A stretch of DNA of 64,000 nt from Lingula anatina (lineage: Eukaryota > Brachiopoda > Lingulata > Lingulida > Lingulidae): contig NW_019775761.1 of assembly GCF_001039355.2 (NCBI RefSeq), positions 138,519 to 202,518 on the forward strand, given 5' to 3'. A model generated the notes under the pieces. That model saw only the letters and a list, made by a program, of their open reading frames with translations, was not told the origin of the DNA and ran no database searches. The translations under genes were made by a program, and so were the position numbers. Of this stretch, positions 38,101 through 48,931 are shown piece after piece. Position 1 is the stretch's first letter; the number at the start of each line of letters is the position of its first letter.

Positions 38101-41100
38101 CAGTAATTCTCAGCATTCAACAAGTTGATTACTTTTCTCCAGGTACTCTAGTCTTGACGCTAGCTAACATGGAAGGGGAAGAGTCTTTTGAGGTGTCTTC
38201 CCTAGGTTACGCTGAAGAAGTCGTCCAGGAGAGAATTTGTGATGATGAACTCATTCTGATTAAGGGGTAAGCAGTTGGCAGTGACTGCCGTTTTGCTCAC
38301 TAACACACTTGCGTCCCCCCCCCCCTCTTCTGTCCCCACACCTTTATTGGGCGCAAAAATGTTAATGAGAAAACAATCTCTACCTTCTGATGAACTTGTT
38401 GATATTTGGATACAAATTCCCATGATTTTGCTACCATGCTGAAAACGCTAGCGTGAGTAGTTATACGCGTGGGAGACAGCAAACTGGACTTGAACTGTAT
38501 TCCATGTTGTCTTTTCTTGATGCATGGGAATGATTTCAACTCGGACAGTCTAAGATATAACTCATTAAAAGATTATCTGTCAACTTGATGTGATGTGCAA
38601 TTTATCTTATCTTTTTTTTATATACATAAATAGACCAAGATTAAAAGATGTTTGACATATTTTACAAACATTAGAGTTGTATTATGATTATTATCGATAT
38701 ATGATGTGCCCATAAAGTTTTCAATTTCAAAGTAAGGGAGGTTTTAGGGTGATGAAAGAATAGTTATCAGTCTTTTTTTCCTGAATAATTCCGAATGTTA
38801 ATTTCTTATAATTTCATATAATTTCTTGTATTAATAAGGTTTTGATATTTTTAAAAACATATCTTAAAATTTCCACATATATATTAATTTGTACTACTTC
38901 TTCAGACCAAAGGCTCGCAGTGCGTCATCCATTGTGTTGCGCGGCGCCAATGATTTCTACGTGGACGAGATGGAGCGTTCTGTGCATGACGCACTATGTG
39001 TGGTGAAGCGTGTGTTGGAGTCTAAAAGTGTTGTTCCTGGTGGTGGCGCAGTGGAAGCTGCCTTATCTATATATCTAGAGAATTTAGCGACTTCACTGGT
39101 AAGTGAACATGAGCGAAGATACTTTTTCCTTACTCTCTTGGATCTGTTAAAGATTTGATGATTTGAAAACATTGCTTATTTTTGAAACTTTCCATGTTTC
39201 TGCAGACCATCTGAAAGTCACTCTCTCCATATGTTGTGGTGATAAGTAAACAACAGCTTACTGTAATCTGACACCTGAATGTTTTTACGAAATTCTAAAG
39301 ACATAGACTCGCCCTTCAAGAAATCGACGCCTTCAAGAAATCGACGAAAACCGGAAGAGCGTGTTTTTTGCACTGTTTTTCCTGACATGCCCATCGTAAA
39401 CACTGTGTTGTCAAGTAAAACGAAGCGTCTGATACAAAGTATCGAACGCGGCATTCACGTGCTTGCTTGCGATGCGTTCAGTACACTTTGTTTACACTGA
39501 CAAGTCGAGGTCAGGAATGCACAATGTTTTTCTATGTAATTACGCCGTTTCAATTTTGATTAGTGAATTTTCTTTTATCTGCATGGTCATTTTCCGAACA
39601 TTTGTATGAGCCACGAAATATTTCTCATCGGAAAATCACCCAGCAGCTTTCCAAGTAGAAGCCAGTGACGTCATGACGCACTTCCGGTTTTCGTCGAGAT
39701 CTTGAAGGGATTAGCGTTACGGTTTGCTGCACAATTAAAGCGTTCTGTCTCAAAATGTACTCAACTGCTTGGATTGAAATTTACAGAACTTATTCTTCGC
39801 ATGATATCACACATATGTGCTTAATTTGAGAGCTTTAGCTGTTATATGTTTTCTACAGTGCCCATTCAAAATTGAAAAAGAGCTAGTTTCCGTCGATTTC
39901 TTGAAGGGCAAGTCTAATATGTAGAATTTCACAAATTTGATAATAGCAGTTATTTGCAGAGAATGTATTTTTTGTTGTTTCTTCAGATAATAGTGATAAA
40001 TAGTCAACTTATCAAAATTTCATTACCTAAAAAATAACAAAGAAATGTCAAATAGATTAAACATCATATATTTTGTTTTAAGCCAGTTGAAACTTTTGGC
40101 TGTTAGAATCAATTGTCTAACTTGTAGCAAAAAGGAAATGTTACATTGGAATGAATCTGGAACATCTGTGATCTTATACTGCTTTTTCTATCTGCAGAGC
40201 TCCAGAGAGCAGTTAGCGATAGCAGAGTTTGCGCAGGCCTTGCTGGTGATTCCAAAGCAACTGGCTGTGAATGCTGCCAAGGATTCCACAGATCTCGTCG
40301 CCAAACTTCGGGCATATCATAACACATCACAGACTAAAGTGGAACACAGAGACTTGAAGTGGTGAGTTCACAGAAGAACGGAATTTTGTCAAATACTGAT
40401 TTTGTTACTGGAATTGAAAGATAAGGGGTTTGCATATATATGATTGCAGTGAAAAGTAAGTTTGTGTATTAAGTCATAAAACAAGTTTTTAGGTTTTTCA
40501 AAATTGGTCAATGGCTTGTGAATAGGAATTTTTTTTTGCCAGGGAAAATTTAAGAAATAAGATATCTAATAACGTGAACTGTTTTCTTGAAAACTTTTAT
40601 CTTTTAAGTCTGTTGGAAAGTGATTTTGAAATTTCATTTCCAGGTATTTAAGACCTCTGTCAGGGAGGTTGTTGTTGTCTTTGTTGGTTAGTCACTTCAC
40701 AGCCCCACTTAAAAAGTTAAACATTTTGATTAAACTTTTTAGGATAGGTCAGAAATGCACAGGCATAGAATTGATAAGATTTTGGTGGGGATCCACTATT
40801 CATTAATAATAATTAAATTGAGCTGCTCCTTCTAGTTCTTTACAAGTAAATAAATTTCATTCAGATGTTTCTTCATTTCTTTTTCTTGCAGGGTGGGACT
40901 GGACCTCTACGAAGGCGTGGTACGTGATAACAAGCGAGCTGGAGTCCTGGAGCCCGCCATGTCCAAAATCAAGAGCCTCAAGTTTGCCACGGAGGCGGCC
41001 ATTACTATATTGAGAATAGACGACATGATCAAGCTAGCCCCAGAACAGAGAGAGGGAGGACCGTCCTACCAAGATGCTCTAAATGCTGGCACGCTAGATG

Positions 41101-41105
41101 GTTAA
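33767..41105 (+). CDS. TCP1: T-complex protein 1 subunit alpha (CCT1), 12 coding exons
   Basis: Coding exons are 33767-33839, 34277-34362, 34840-34968, 35912-36009, 36245-36355, 36643-36824, 37253-37379, 37708-37883, 38143-38266, 38906-39098, 40198-40361 and 40892-41105. All are GT-AG and in phase, giving 558 residues, close to the 556 of human TCP1. The protein is one of eight paralogous subunits of the cytosolic TRiC/CCT chaperonin that folds actin, tubulin and other proteins using ATP. The nucleotide-binding signatures are intact: NDGATIL, GDGTTSV, and the catalytic region with [13 protein letters not shown] and [16 protein letters not shown]. The start [20 protein letters not shown] matches the family in length and spacing. 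The C-terminal tail ([17 protein letters not shown]) is family-like. Nothing is missing or frameshifted. Confidence 0.98.
35141..35174. repeat. (CA)n microsatellite after a C run in a CCT1 intron
   Basis: A run of C (35127-35141) passes directly into about 17 CA units. Confidence 0.95.
37117..37212. repeat. 96-bp palindromic element in a CCT1 intron
   Basis: The left arm catatgatgattatcaaaca then aaaatactttca is mirrored by tgaaagtattttt then tgtttgataatcgtcgtata. The loop is about 18 bases. It is probably a miniature inverted-repeat element; no clear target duplication. Confidence 0.75.
37429..37602. repeat. Tandem duplication of about 80 bp in a CCT1 intron
   Basis: Two units starting gtatcttctagtct (37429 and 37522) share atcaaaactagaaaatgtgt and aatcttgaaa. 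They differ by a few bases. Confidence 0.85.
39306..39914. mobile_element. 609-bp inverted-repeat element in a CCT1 intron, TA target duplication
   Basis: The left end GACTCGCCCTTCAAGAAATC and the right-end inverse GACTTGCCCTTCAAGAAATC match. TA lies on each side (39304-39305 and 39915-39916). A second internal inverted pair (gaaaaccggaag near 39347 and cttccggttttc near 39681) nests inside. There is no transposase frame. A TA duplication fits Tc1/mariner-type mobilisation. Confidence 0.78.
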
Positions 41106-41866
41106 ATTGACATTAAGATGTTAAATTATGTATAACGTACACATACATCCAAATCGGGACAATTCTTCCACAATTTTGACCTTCAAAGATTAAGTTTGTT
41201 TTAAGAACTCATTCTGATTAAGGGGTAAGACAGTAGTCTGTTTTAAGAAAGTGTTGGGTTGAATGAAACGTGCAGTTGGCATAAGATCAAACAGAAGTCA
41301 AAGATCCAAATGCAGTTGTCTGATTGTGACTCGGATGTTAAGAAAAGTCGTTTTTACAGATCAAGATGATTCCATTGGCATTTGTCTGAGGCAATGTTAT
41401 TGAGATTGTGAAAAAAATTCTGCAGTCAACGTTTGTTTACAAGTATCTTCTACTTAAGATGTTAAAAAGCTTTCCAGTTCATAAATTTGGACATTTTGAA
41501 GGATGTTGAATATTTTTTGCCTCTATACAAAATGATCAGTTTGCTCCCATTATGCTAAATTGTCTAGATAACATGCATGCCTGCTATTGTACCAGTCAGA
41601 ACAAGAAAATAATTTGGACGTGTCTGTTTGCCCGTATTGATTGAAACTCAATCTCAAAACTGAGTAGTCATCGAAGAGTTAAAGTGAGGTGTTATTTATG
41701 TTTGAAGTTTTCTTGTAGTAGCCTGTAATTTTAGCAAAATTTGAAGTCTTCTTTTTCCAGAGATTACTTCAAGGGTGTTTTTTTTTTTTTATATATATAC
41801 ATATACTGAAGTGCGATTATTGTACACGTTTTGTTATATATATATACAGACAAACAACTGTTTTGT

Positions 41867-41872
41867 AATAAA
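41867..41872 (+). terminator. Poly(A) signal of CCT1
   Basis: The canonical AATAAA lies 762 bases after the stop codon, in the first strong context downstream. The 3' UTR would cover about 41106-41890. Confidence 0.7.
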
Positions 41873-41890
41873 ATTGAAAGTATATTTTGC

Positions 41891-43559
41891 CTTGCGTTTA
41901 TTAAAAATCCACGGCTGAACATAGAATACAGTTATTTTAAATCTTAATAATGCCAAACAAGTTCCTCAAAGTTTACACTAAAGATTATGAAGCACTTCTT
42001 AATTATGTGTTAACTTTGATATACAAATGGTGACTTTACTCTTGCCTAACAATTAACCGTTGACATAAGGTTACTTAACTCTAATAATTAAATCTTAAAT
42101 AACAGATAAATCAGAAGTTGAATTTAATAAACTTAATGTGACTTCTTAATTATGCGAAACATGGCACAAAAATTGACAGTAGAGAGAAGGCATTAACTTT
42201 ATAAATTCGTATTCTATACCTATCACAGCTTTAATATACCCATCCCATCTCTGGAATCAAATGCATATGTATGCATAGCAATGCAGTGAATTCCTTAACG
42301 TAACAATGCAAAGCATCCGAGTTTGTCTAGTTTCTGTTCTTTGTACAACATGGTTTTTATTTCAACAATCTGTACCAAAAGGAATGCCAAGATAAGGGAA
42401 AGTGATTATAATCCTGGGATCTTCCAGGAATTATTTCAGTCTCACAGTAAAGAAGATATGATAAAAATTTTCCAGAAGAGTCCTGAACACCCAAAGAATT
42501 CACCATCACATCCATGTACAAAGAATGCAATAAGCTGAAAGCTCAGACGAGCATTTAATTAAATTTAATAAACGTGATCATAATAAAAAAAAAATATCAA
42601 AATTTCCCATTATCATTACTTGTAGTTAGTGTAGTATTAGTATAAAATGACCTTCATGAAGAAATTGAGATATTTTCACCAAGACGTGAACGAAGTCTAT
42701 GGCAGGTAAAGAAATATCAATAATCCATATATTATTATTTTAAAAAAGTAAATAAATAAAATATGATTATGCACATGACAGCCTAAGCTTGATATTAAAA
42801 TACCTACGTAAACCAGGGAGAATAGAAATTCAAACAAGAAAGGTATTGAGACGTATGATATGTCTCTGGAGAAGAAGAGTGCTTGTTCAAAGAAAGGTGG
42901 AGAAGGGTCTGAGCCAGACCAGGTCTTGGGAGTACTGGAACACATACTGCCACAAACATTTGAATGTTTGGGATTGAGAAAATGAAAAAAAGATATCTCG
43001 CAGCATAGTCCAACAAAGAGAGCTACGGGTACAATAGAAGACACAAAAATTCATTGAAAGAAGAAATATACCCAAACTGATCATTACTGTCAGTTCAAGA
43101 AGTTGTTTCCCTTTCCATCACTACACTGTACTTACCGATATTAATTTCTATTTATTATTCATAATGATACCATATATCTTTACATCATTTTTTTTTAAAT
43201 CATATGATTAACCCATTCAATTCATCAAGATGGCAATCCAGAAGACTTAGGCATAGTTGTTTAAACCTCAGACAGAAAAAGACATTTGACCAAGATGAAC
43301 TGACATCTCTGCACAGCAGTATCATCTCGCATGTGCAGATGCTAGAACAAGTTATGGTTTAATTTATGTCCTAACATCAGTATAAGACAACTGATATTTG
43401 TAATGCAGTGCCAAACAGGTGGAAGTTTTCAGAGAGTTGATGAGAAAGCAATACTTGGTTGCAGCAAGAGCAGTGTCTTATGGAAAGATAATTTATTAAA
43501 ACTAACAATTACATGCTTTGTGAAATGTAAGGGCCTCTGTTTGGCAAATGGGCCCTCAC
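41891..43559. other. Intergenic stretch between CCT1 and the Penelope-like remnants
   Basis: No supported gene. Open frames at 42697-43084 overlap on both strands and do not match a family I know. Part of this stretch may be strongly decayed upstream sequence of the Penelope-like copy that ends at 43791, but I cannot show it. Confidence 0.5.
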
Positions 43560-43791
43560 AATACAAAAAATATGCTGTAGAAACTGAGTTATCTAAATAC
43601 ATTTGGAACTTAAAAGAAAATAACACCCAGTATGACATTAGATGGGACATCATAAAGAAATCAGTGCCGCAATAGAGAAATCAGCACCTATGCAACTTTT
43701 GCCTGGACGAAAAACTGTTAATATGATAACACCAAATACTCTAAATAAAAGAACTGAAATAATTACCATGTGTCGGCATAAGGTGACATAA
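43560..43791 (+). pseudogene. Penelope-like element, C-terminal end of GIY-YIG region (copy 1)
   Basis: Frames contain TELSKYIWNLKENNTQYDIR, then CNFCLDEKLLI, then NTLNKRTEIITMCRHKVT and a stop. This is the order seen at the C-terminus of Penelope-like retroelement proteins, after the YIG half of the endonuclease. Frames shift between the blocks. A strong hairpin (43874-43898) follows in the 3' flank. Confidence 0.75.
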
Positions 43792-43865
43792 CTAATACGG
43801 CGTGCGACCCAAGTGTCGTCACGCCGTGTACGTTAAACGGCTAATAAAACCATTTTCAAATAAAC

Positions 43866-43902
43866 CTGACGATCGGGCATACCTTCTGGGTATGCCCGTG
43901 AC
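43866..43902 (+). other. Hairpin downstream of the Penelope-like tail, possible decayed hammerhead core
   Basis: CTGACGA at 43866-43872 is followed by a 10-bp stem cgggcatacc/ggtatgcccg (43874-43883 and 43889-43898) and then tgacac. Penelope-like elements are known to carry hammerhead ribozymes with a CTGANGA-stem-GAAA core. Here the GAAA part is not intact, so this is only a candidate remnant. Confidence 0.35.
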
Positions 43903-43962
43903 ACTCGGAGTCGGAGTTATTACATGTCTGTTGTTTATTTATTTATTTATTTGAATTGTGTG

Positions 43963-43965
<3 letters not shown>

Positions 43966-44026
<61 letters not shown>

Positions 44027-44039
44027 TATATATATATAA
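43966..44039. repeat. (TA)n microsatellite
   Basis: About 70 bp of nearly perfect TA between the two Penelope-like remnants. Confidence 0.96.
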
Positions 44040-44040
44040 A

Positions 44041-44575
44041 GTTAGCTACAGCTGCATGGATAATATTGCCCAAATTATTAAAACTAAGAACAACAGTTTG
44101 ATGAATAATTCTAGGGTTGTAGATAATGTATCAGATGTAATAACTTGTAACTGTAGGATAAAAAGCGAATGCCCAATGAATGGCAAATGTCTAGAAAAAA
44201 AGTAGTTTATAAGGCAACTGTGATAAGCAAAAGCGAAACAGAAGAATACATTGGTATATGTGAATGTGAATTTAAATATAGATAAAATAACCATAAGACC
44301 TCTTTCAACTGCTCATCCAAACGTCACCACACCTCTTTGAGCAGCTATATTTGGACTCTTAAGGACAAAAAAATCAACTATGGGCTGAAATGGTCAATAC
44401 TAAAGAAAGCTTGACCATATTCAAACATAACCAAACGGTGTCAGCTCTGCCTGTGGGAAAAGTTCTACATCATTACTTCGGAAAGAAAACGCTGAACTCT
44501 AAAAATGAACTCGTCAGCAAACGCCGACACTCTAAGAAATACTTATTGAATAACATTGACTATGTGTACTAATTT
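44041..44575 (+). pseudogene. Penelope-like element, GIY-YIG endonuclease region and C-terminus (copy 2)
   Basis: Block order is VSYSCMDNIAQII, then the Cys motif CNCRIKSECPMNGKCL, VYKATV, EEYIGICECEFK, LSSYIWTLKDKKINYGLKWS, NITKRCQLCLWEK and NSKNELVSKRRHSKKYLLNN. This is the C-terminal linker, GIY-YIG endonuclease and tail of an endonuclease-bearing Penelope-like retroelement. Damage seen: a frameshift before VYKATV, stops after EFKYR and after KWSILKKA, and a frameshift before NSKNEL. The reverse transcriptase part is absent. Confidence 0.82.
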
Positions 44576-44634
44576 TGAAAAGTTGCTTATGTAGTCACAT
44601 TATTTTATTATGTAATGTAACCACATTCTTTTGT

Positions 44635-44635
<1 letters not shown>

Positions 44636-44715
<80 letters not shown>
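44636..44715. repeat. (TA)n microsatellite
   Basis: About 80 bp of perfect TA just after the Penelope-like copy 2. Confidence 0.97.
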
Positions 44716-44719
<4 letters not shown>

Positions 44720-44893
44720 CCCAAACAGCTAGAAAGGGAAATTAAAGAAAAATTCTCCATTAATAATTATAAATTAAGTTTTAACCTACATTAAACAGGT
44801 AATAGCAGATCCTAAAACTTTGGTAAAAGCAACGATCAAATATCCATTGTCAGCGACACCACATTGAGTCTTTATGACATCACTTAGCAACCA

Positions 44894-46293
44894 AAATAAA
44901 CAAACCCCCTGAAGATGCGATGAAACCGATCGGGGTAAAATAACTGCTGTTCTTTATTTCTCTCTGTCACATATATATTTTAATATATATATATATATAA
45001 GGAATTAAAAGGAGTTACCCTGGAGCAGTGCCTTTAAGCAAAAGGCAAGCTGTCCAGTTTTTTGCTAAGCAGATAGGAAAGGAAGATGCTCCGTCTTAGC
45101 CAAAAAATACTCAGTTCCCACAGAGTTTATCCAATGGCTGAAATCTGCCCTCTCTGTGTGCTTTCTATGGTTATTTTTAAAATTTTACATCAATCTATTT
45201 ACACATGCAACAATTCTAGAAAATTGAAGCAAACATCTCATCCATTTTGATATCAAGTGCAACAACGTCAGACTTCCACTTCTGAACCAGAAGAGATTGA
45301 GGCGAGAAATGGGACCTTCAGAGTTGATCTCAGAAATGTGACCTACTAGTACAGCAACCGCACTATTGGAGGGCAGGTTCACAAAAAAATCAATGATCTA
45401 CACTAACAGTGTAGTGTAAAAAAAAAAGAAGAGGAATCTTAAAATCATCATGTAATGCATTCAAACAGACAAATACACACAACCTTTATCAAGGCATGAG
45501 TTGACTGGTGGATAAGAATAAGGTCCCTATGATAATGCCATCAAGAACTGTGAGATATAGAGATCCATCAGGAAAGACTGAAAAAGACTTCAGCAACAAC
45601 ATTTTAGCTGCCTGTCCCAATCATATTGGCCTGTGGAGACAAAAGCATGGAAGAACACAAAACAAATGTGTAACCATGTCACATTCAGCAGTGAGTGGGG
45701 TGGGTTAGGGTGGGGTACGAGGGGGAAGCTGAGCAATATTGGAAGGAATGCCAGAACTAAAGAGCTGTTGCGATAGGACATCCCATCAATACGTAGTGCT
45801 GCACGTTTATGCAGTCACTCTGTTAATACGTGGACGTCTTACAAGAGGGTTCAATATGAGGAAGGAAAACCTAAGACACAACTGCTCTTAACAGGGTACT
45901 AGTATATGATAGTACTCATGTGCTCAAATTGCTTGAGAGAAAAAAATAAAAAAAAATATGATCATCCCAAGTTCTTGCTATTTGAAATTCAAAGACATGC
46001 ATAAAAAATCATGTTAAAGTATAATCAATTAATTTTCAATTACAAAAATGTGTTATTATAAAAGCTGTTTGAAGAGTAAAAATTTAATGGTGAACTAGCT
46101 GTTTGCCATTACACCTATAACTGCTATGCATATAAGGTTAAGGACATGAAGAAAATTATGAACAGTCATAATAGTTCAGTGCTGACAAATTGAACACAGA
46201 CCAGAATTGCCCTGAGCGTCAGGGCCACTGTGAAGCTAAATTGTTGACTGTTCAAAGCTGTTCACGGGCTTCAACAGTTTTGCTGATATGGGT
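44894..46293 (+). repeat. 1.4-kb direct repeat, unit 1
   Basis: It is nearly identical to 46295-47694 with a constant offset of 1401. The one difference I see is gaaaccgatc here against gaaaacgatc in unit 2. Content: a Penelope-like 3' flank motif (cctgaagatgcgatgaaa), a short TA array and anonymous sequence with no gene. Confidence 0.95.
44972..45000. repeat. Short (TA)n array inside the duplicated 1.4-kb unit
   Basis: About 28 bases of T/A alternation, identical in length in the second unit (46373-46401). Confidence 0.85.
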
Positions 46294-46294
46294 N
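46294..46294. other. Single ambiguous base at the junction of the direct repeats
   Basis: One N separates the two 1400-bp units exactly. This is the signature of a scaffold join rather than a biological boundary. Confidence 0.95.
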
Positions 46295-47694
46295 AAATAA
46301 ACAAACCCCCTGAAGATGCGATGAAAACGATCGGGGTAAAATAACTGCTGTTCTTTATTTCTCTCTGTCACATATATATTTTAATATATATATATATATA
46401 AGGAATTAAAAGGAGTTACCCTGGAGCAGTGCCTTTAAGCAAAAGGCAAGCTGTCCAGTTTTTTGCTAAGCAGATAGGAAAGGAAGATGCTCCGTCTTAG
46501 CCAAAAAATACTCAGTTCCCACAGAGTTTATCCAATGGCTGAAATCTGCCCTCTCTGTGTGCTTTCTATGGTTATTTTTAAAATTTTACATCAATCTATT
46601 TACACATGCAACAATTCTAGAAAATTGAAGCAAACATCTCATCCATTTTGATATCAAGTGCAACAACGTCAGACTTCCACTTCTGAACCAGAAGAGATTG
46701 AGGCGAGAAATGGGACCTTCAGAGTTGATCTCAGAAATGTGACCTACTAGTACAGCAACCGCACTATTGGAGGGCAGGTTCACAAAAAAATCAATGATCT
46801 ACACTAACAGTGTAGTGTAAAAAAAAAAGAAGAGGAATCTTAAAATCATCATGTAATGCATTCAAACAGACAAATACACACAACCTTTATCAAGGCATGA
46901 GTTGACTGGTGGATAAGAATAAGGTCCCTATGATAATGCCATCAAGAACTGTGAGATATAGAGATCCATCAGGAAAGACTGAAAAAGACTTCAGCAACAA
47001 CATTTTAGCTGCCTGTCCCAATCATATTGGCCTGTGGAGACAAAAGCATGGAAGAACACAAAACAAATGTGTAACCATGTCACATTCAGCAGTGAGTGGG
47101 GTGGGTTAGGGTGGGGTACGAGGGGGAAGCTGAGCAATATTGGAAGGAATGCCAGAACTAAAGAGCTGTTGCGATAGGACATCCCATCAATACGTAGTGC
47201 TGCACGTTTATGCAGTCACTCTGTTAATACGTGGACGTCTTACAAGAGGGTTCAATATGAGGAAGGAAAACCTAAGACACAACTGCTCTTAACAGGGTAC
47301 TAGTATATGATAGTACTCATGTGCTCAAATTGCTTGAGAGAAAAAAATAAAAAAAAATATGATCATCCCAAGTTCTTGCTATTTGAAATTCAAAGACATG
47401 CATAAAAAATCATGTTAAAGTATAATCAATTAATTTTCAATTACAAAAATGTGTTATTATAAAAGCTGTTTGAAGAGTAAAAATTTAATGGTGAACTAGC
47501 TGTTTGCCATTACACCTATAACTGCTATGCATATAAGGTTAAGGACATGAAGAAAATTATGAACAGTCATAATAGTTCAGTGCTGACAAATTGAACACAG
47601 ACCAGAATTGCCCTGAGCGTCAGGGCCACTGTGAAGCTAAATTGTTGACTGTTCAAAGCTGTTCACGGGCTTCAACAGTTTTGCTGATATGGGT
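46295..47694 (+). repeat. 1.4-kb direct repeat, unit 2
   Basis: A copy of unit 1, including the same non-coding open frames and the same TA array length. Equal length over a microsatellite suggests the same locus assembled twice or two alleles placed in tandem. Confidence 0.95.
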
Positions 47695-48289
47695 TATGTA
47701 TAAATATGAAACGATGAAAATATGAAGCTGGGAAAACTAGAATCTAGAACCTAGGGTAGATTGAAGTACAGCTCAAATATACAGTTACTGTAATACTAAT
47801 AATCATAAGCTAATCCTAGATACCATCAAATCTTCCAATGTTTTACTATATTACCATAGAAATTGCTTTGTCACTGCAACTGCCAACATACTGTGACACA
47901 CCATTTTGTTAATTAACAATGGACTATGTTTTATCACTTGTTCCCTAAGAAAGCAAACAGTCAATTTTCAGTCTTTTCCATCATTTATTTCTATAGGAAG
48001 TTGACCAAGGAAAAAAATGCTGTGACAGTTTACAACTTTCTATGCCCAGCATTCCAGCACTTTTGCCGAGTTGGCTGAGGGGAAAGACTAACACTCCAAT
48101 ATAGCAATGTGAGGCAAACCCCAAAATTGAGAAAGAAACATCCAGCGATGCAACCCACCATGCAACAAAATCACTCAAGCCATAATTAATATTGCTTAAC
48201 CATTCCCACATTTATGAAAAAATGCACTTTCTATTCCTGGTGGATCGACATTGAATAAAGCATTCAACCAACACAACGAGTAATTACGA
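47695..48289. other. Intergenic stretch, no gene
   Basis: AT-rich unique sequence without motif-bearing frames. Confidence 0.5.
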
Positions 48290-48931
48290 GTAACTCTATT
48301 AATGGTTATGACACCAGAGGAGTCTTTCTCGAAATAGAGGCTGCATTCAACAGAGTTCCTCATTCACTCCTTTTTAAACTTTTAAACATAAAAGTCTTAC
48401 GGTCTAATCGGCGAACTTCATGCACTATTGTCATCGTACTTGACAAATAGAAGAGTTTAAGTGCGTTTGGTGGGAAATCGTCTAATTTATCTGAGGGTGG
48501 TTACATAGATACAAGTGTACCCCAAGGTAGCATACTTGGCACATTACTTTTTCTCATATATATTAATGACCTCCCTGACGGACTCTACTGATTGTTTCAT
48601 CTATGCGGATGATACTTCCCTCTTTATGCCCTTGCGTCGAGGTGATGTCAATTCACACGCTATATTACAAGGTGACCTACGTACCATCGAAAATTGGTCC
48701 AATAAATGGAAACCGAATTTTAAACTGGCAAAGTGCCGCAAAATTATATTCGGCAAAGAAAATAATACTAATACATACCCTGGATTGTATATTAACATTA
48801 CCATGATACCTAGGTCTAAAAGCCATAAACACCTGGGAGTAGTACTTGATCCAAAACTAAATTTTAACGACCATATTGATCTTGTTTGCGAAAAGGTTCT
48901 ACTTTATACTCAAGAGACTAAACTGCTTTAA
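48290..48931 (+). pseudogene. Non-LTR retrotransposon reverse transcriptase remnant
   Basis: Broken frames show AFNRVPHSLLFKLL, then SVPQGSILGTLLFLIYINDL, then FIYADDTSLF with the catalytic YADD. DLRTIENWSNKWKPNFKLAK and HKHLGVVLDPKLNFNDHI follow. This is the palm and thumb order of a LINE reverse transcriptase. A frameshift lies near 48585, between the INDL and YADD blocks, and stops lie upstream. The N-terminal endonuclease and the 3' end are absent. The clade is uncertain (CR1/Jockey-like). Confidence 0.82.

Noticed and set aside
42697-43084. 115-codon minus-strand frame with hydrophobic stretches
   Set aside because: Overlapping frames occur on both strands and the hydrophobicity follows from T-rich composition. 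No family match was recognised.
44909-44926. Active hammerhead ribozyme at CTGAAGA...TGAAAC
   Set aside because: The spacing between the two core parts leaves no room for a proper stem II, so I keep it only as a possible remnant in the findings.
45185-47182. Pairs of identical 63-66-codon frames on both strands
   Set aside because: They are repeated only because the 1.4-kb unit is duplicated. They lack motifs and lie in AT-rich non-coding sequence.
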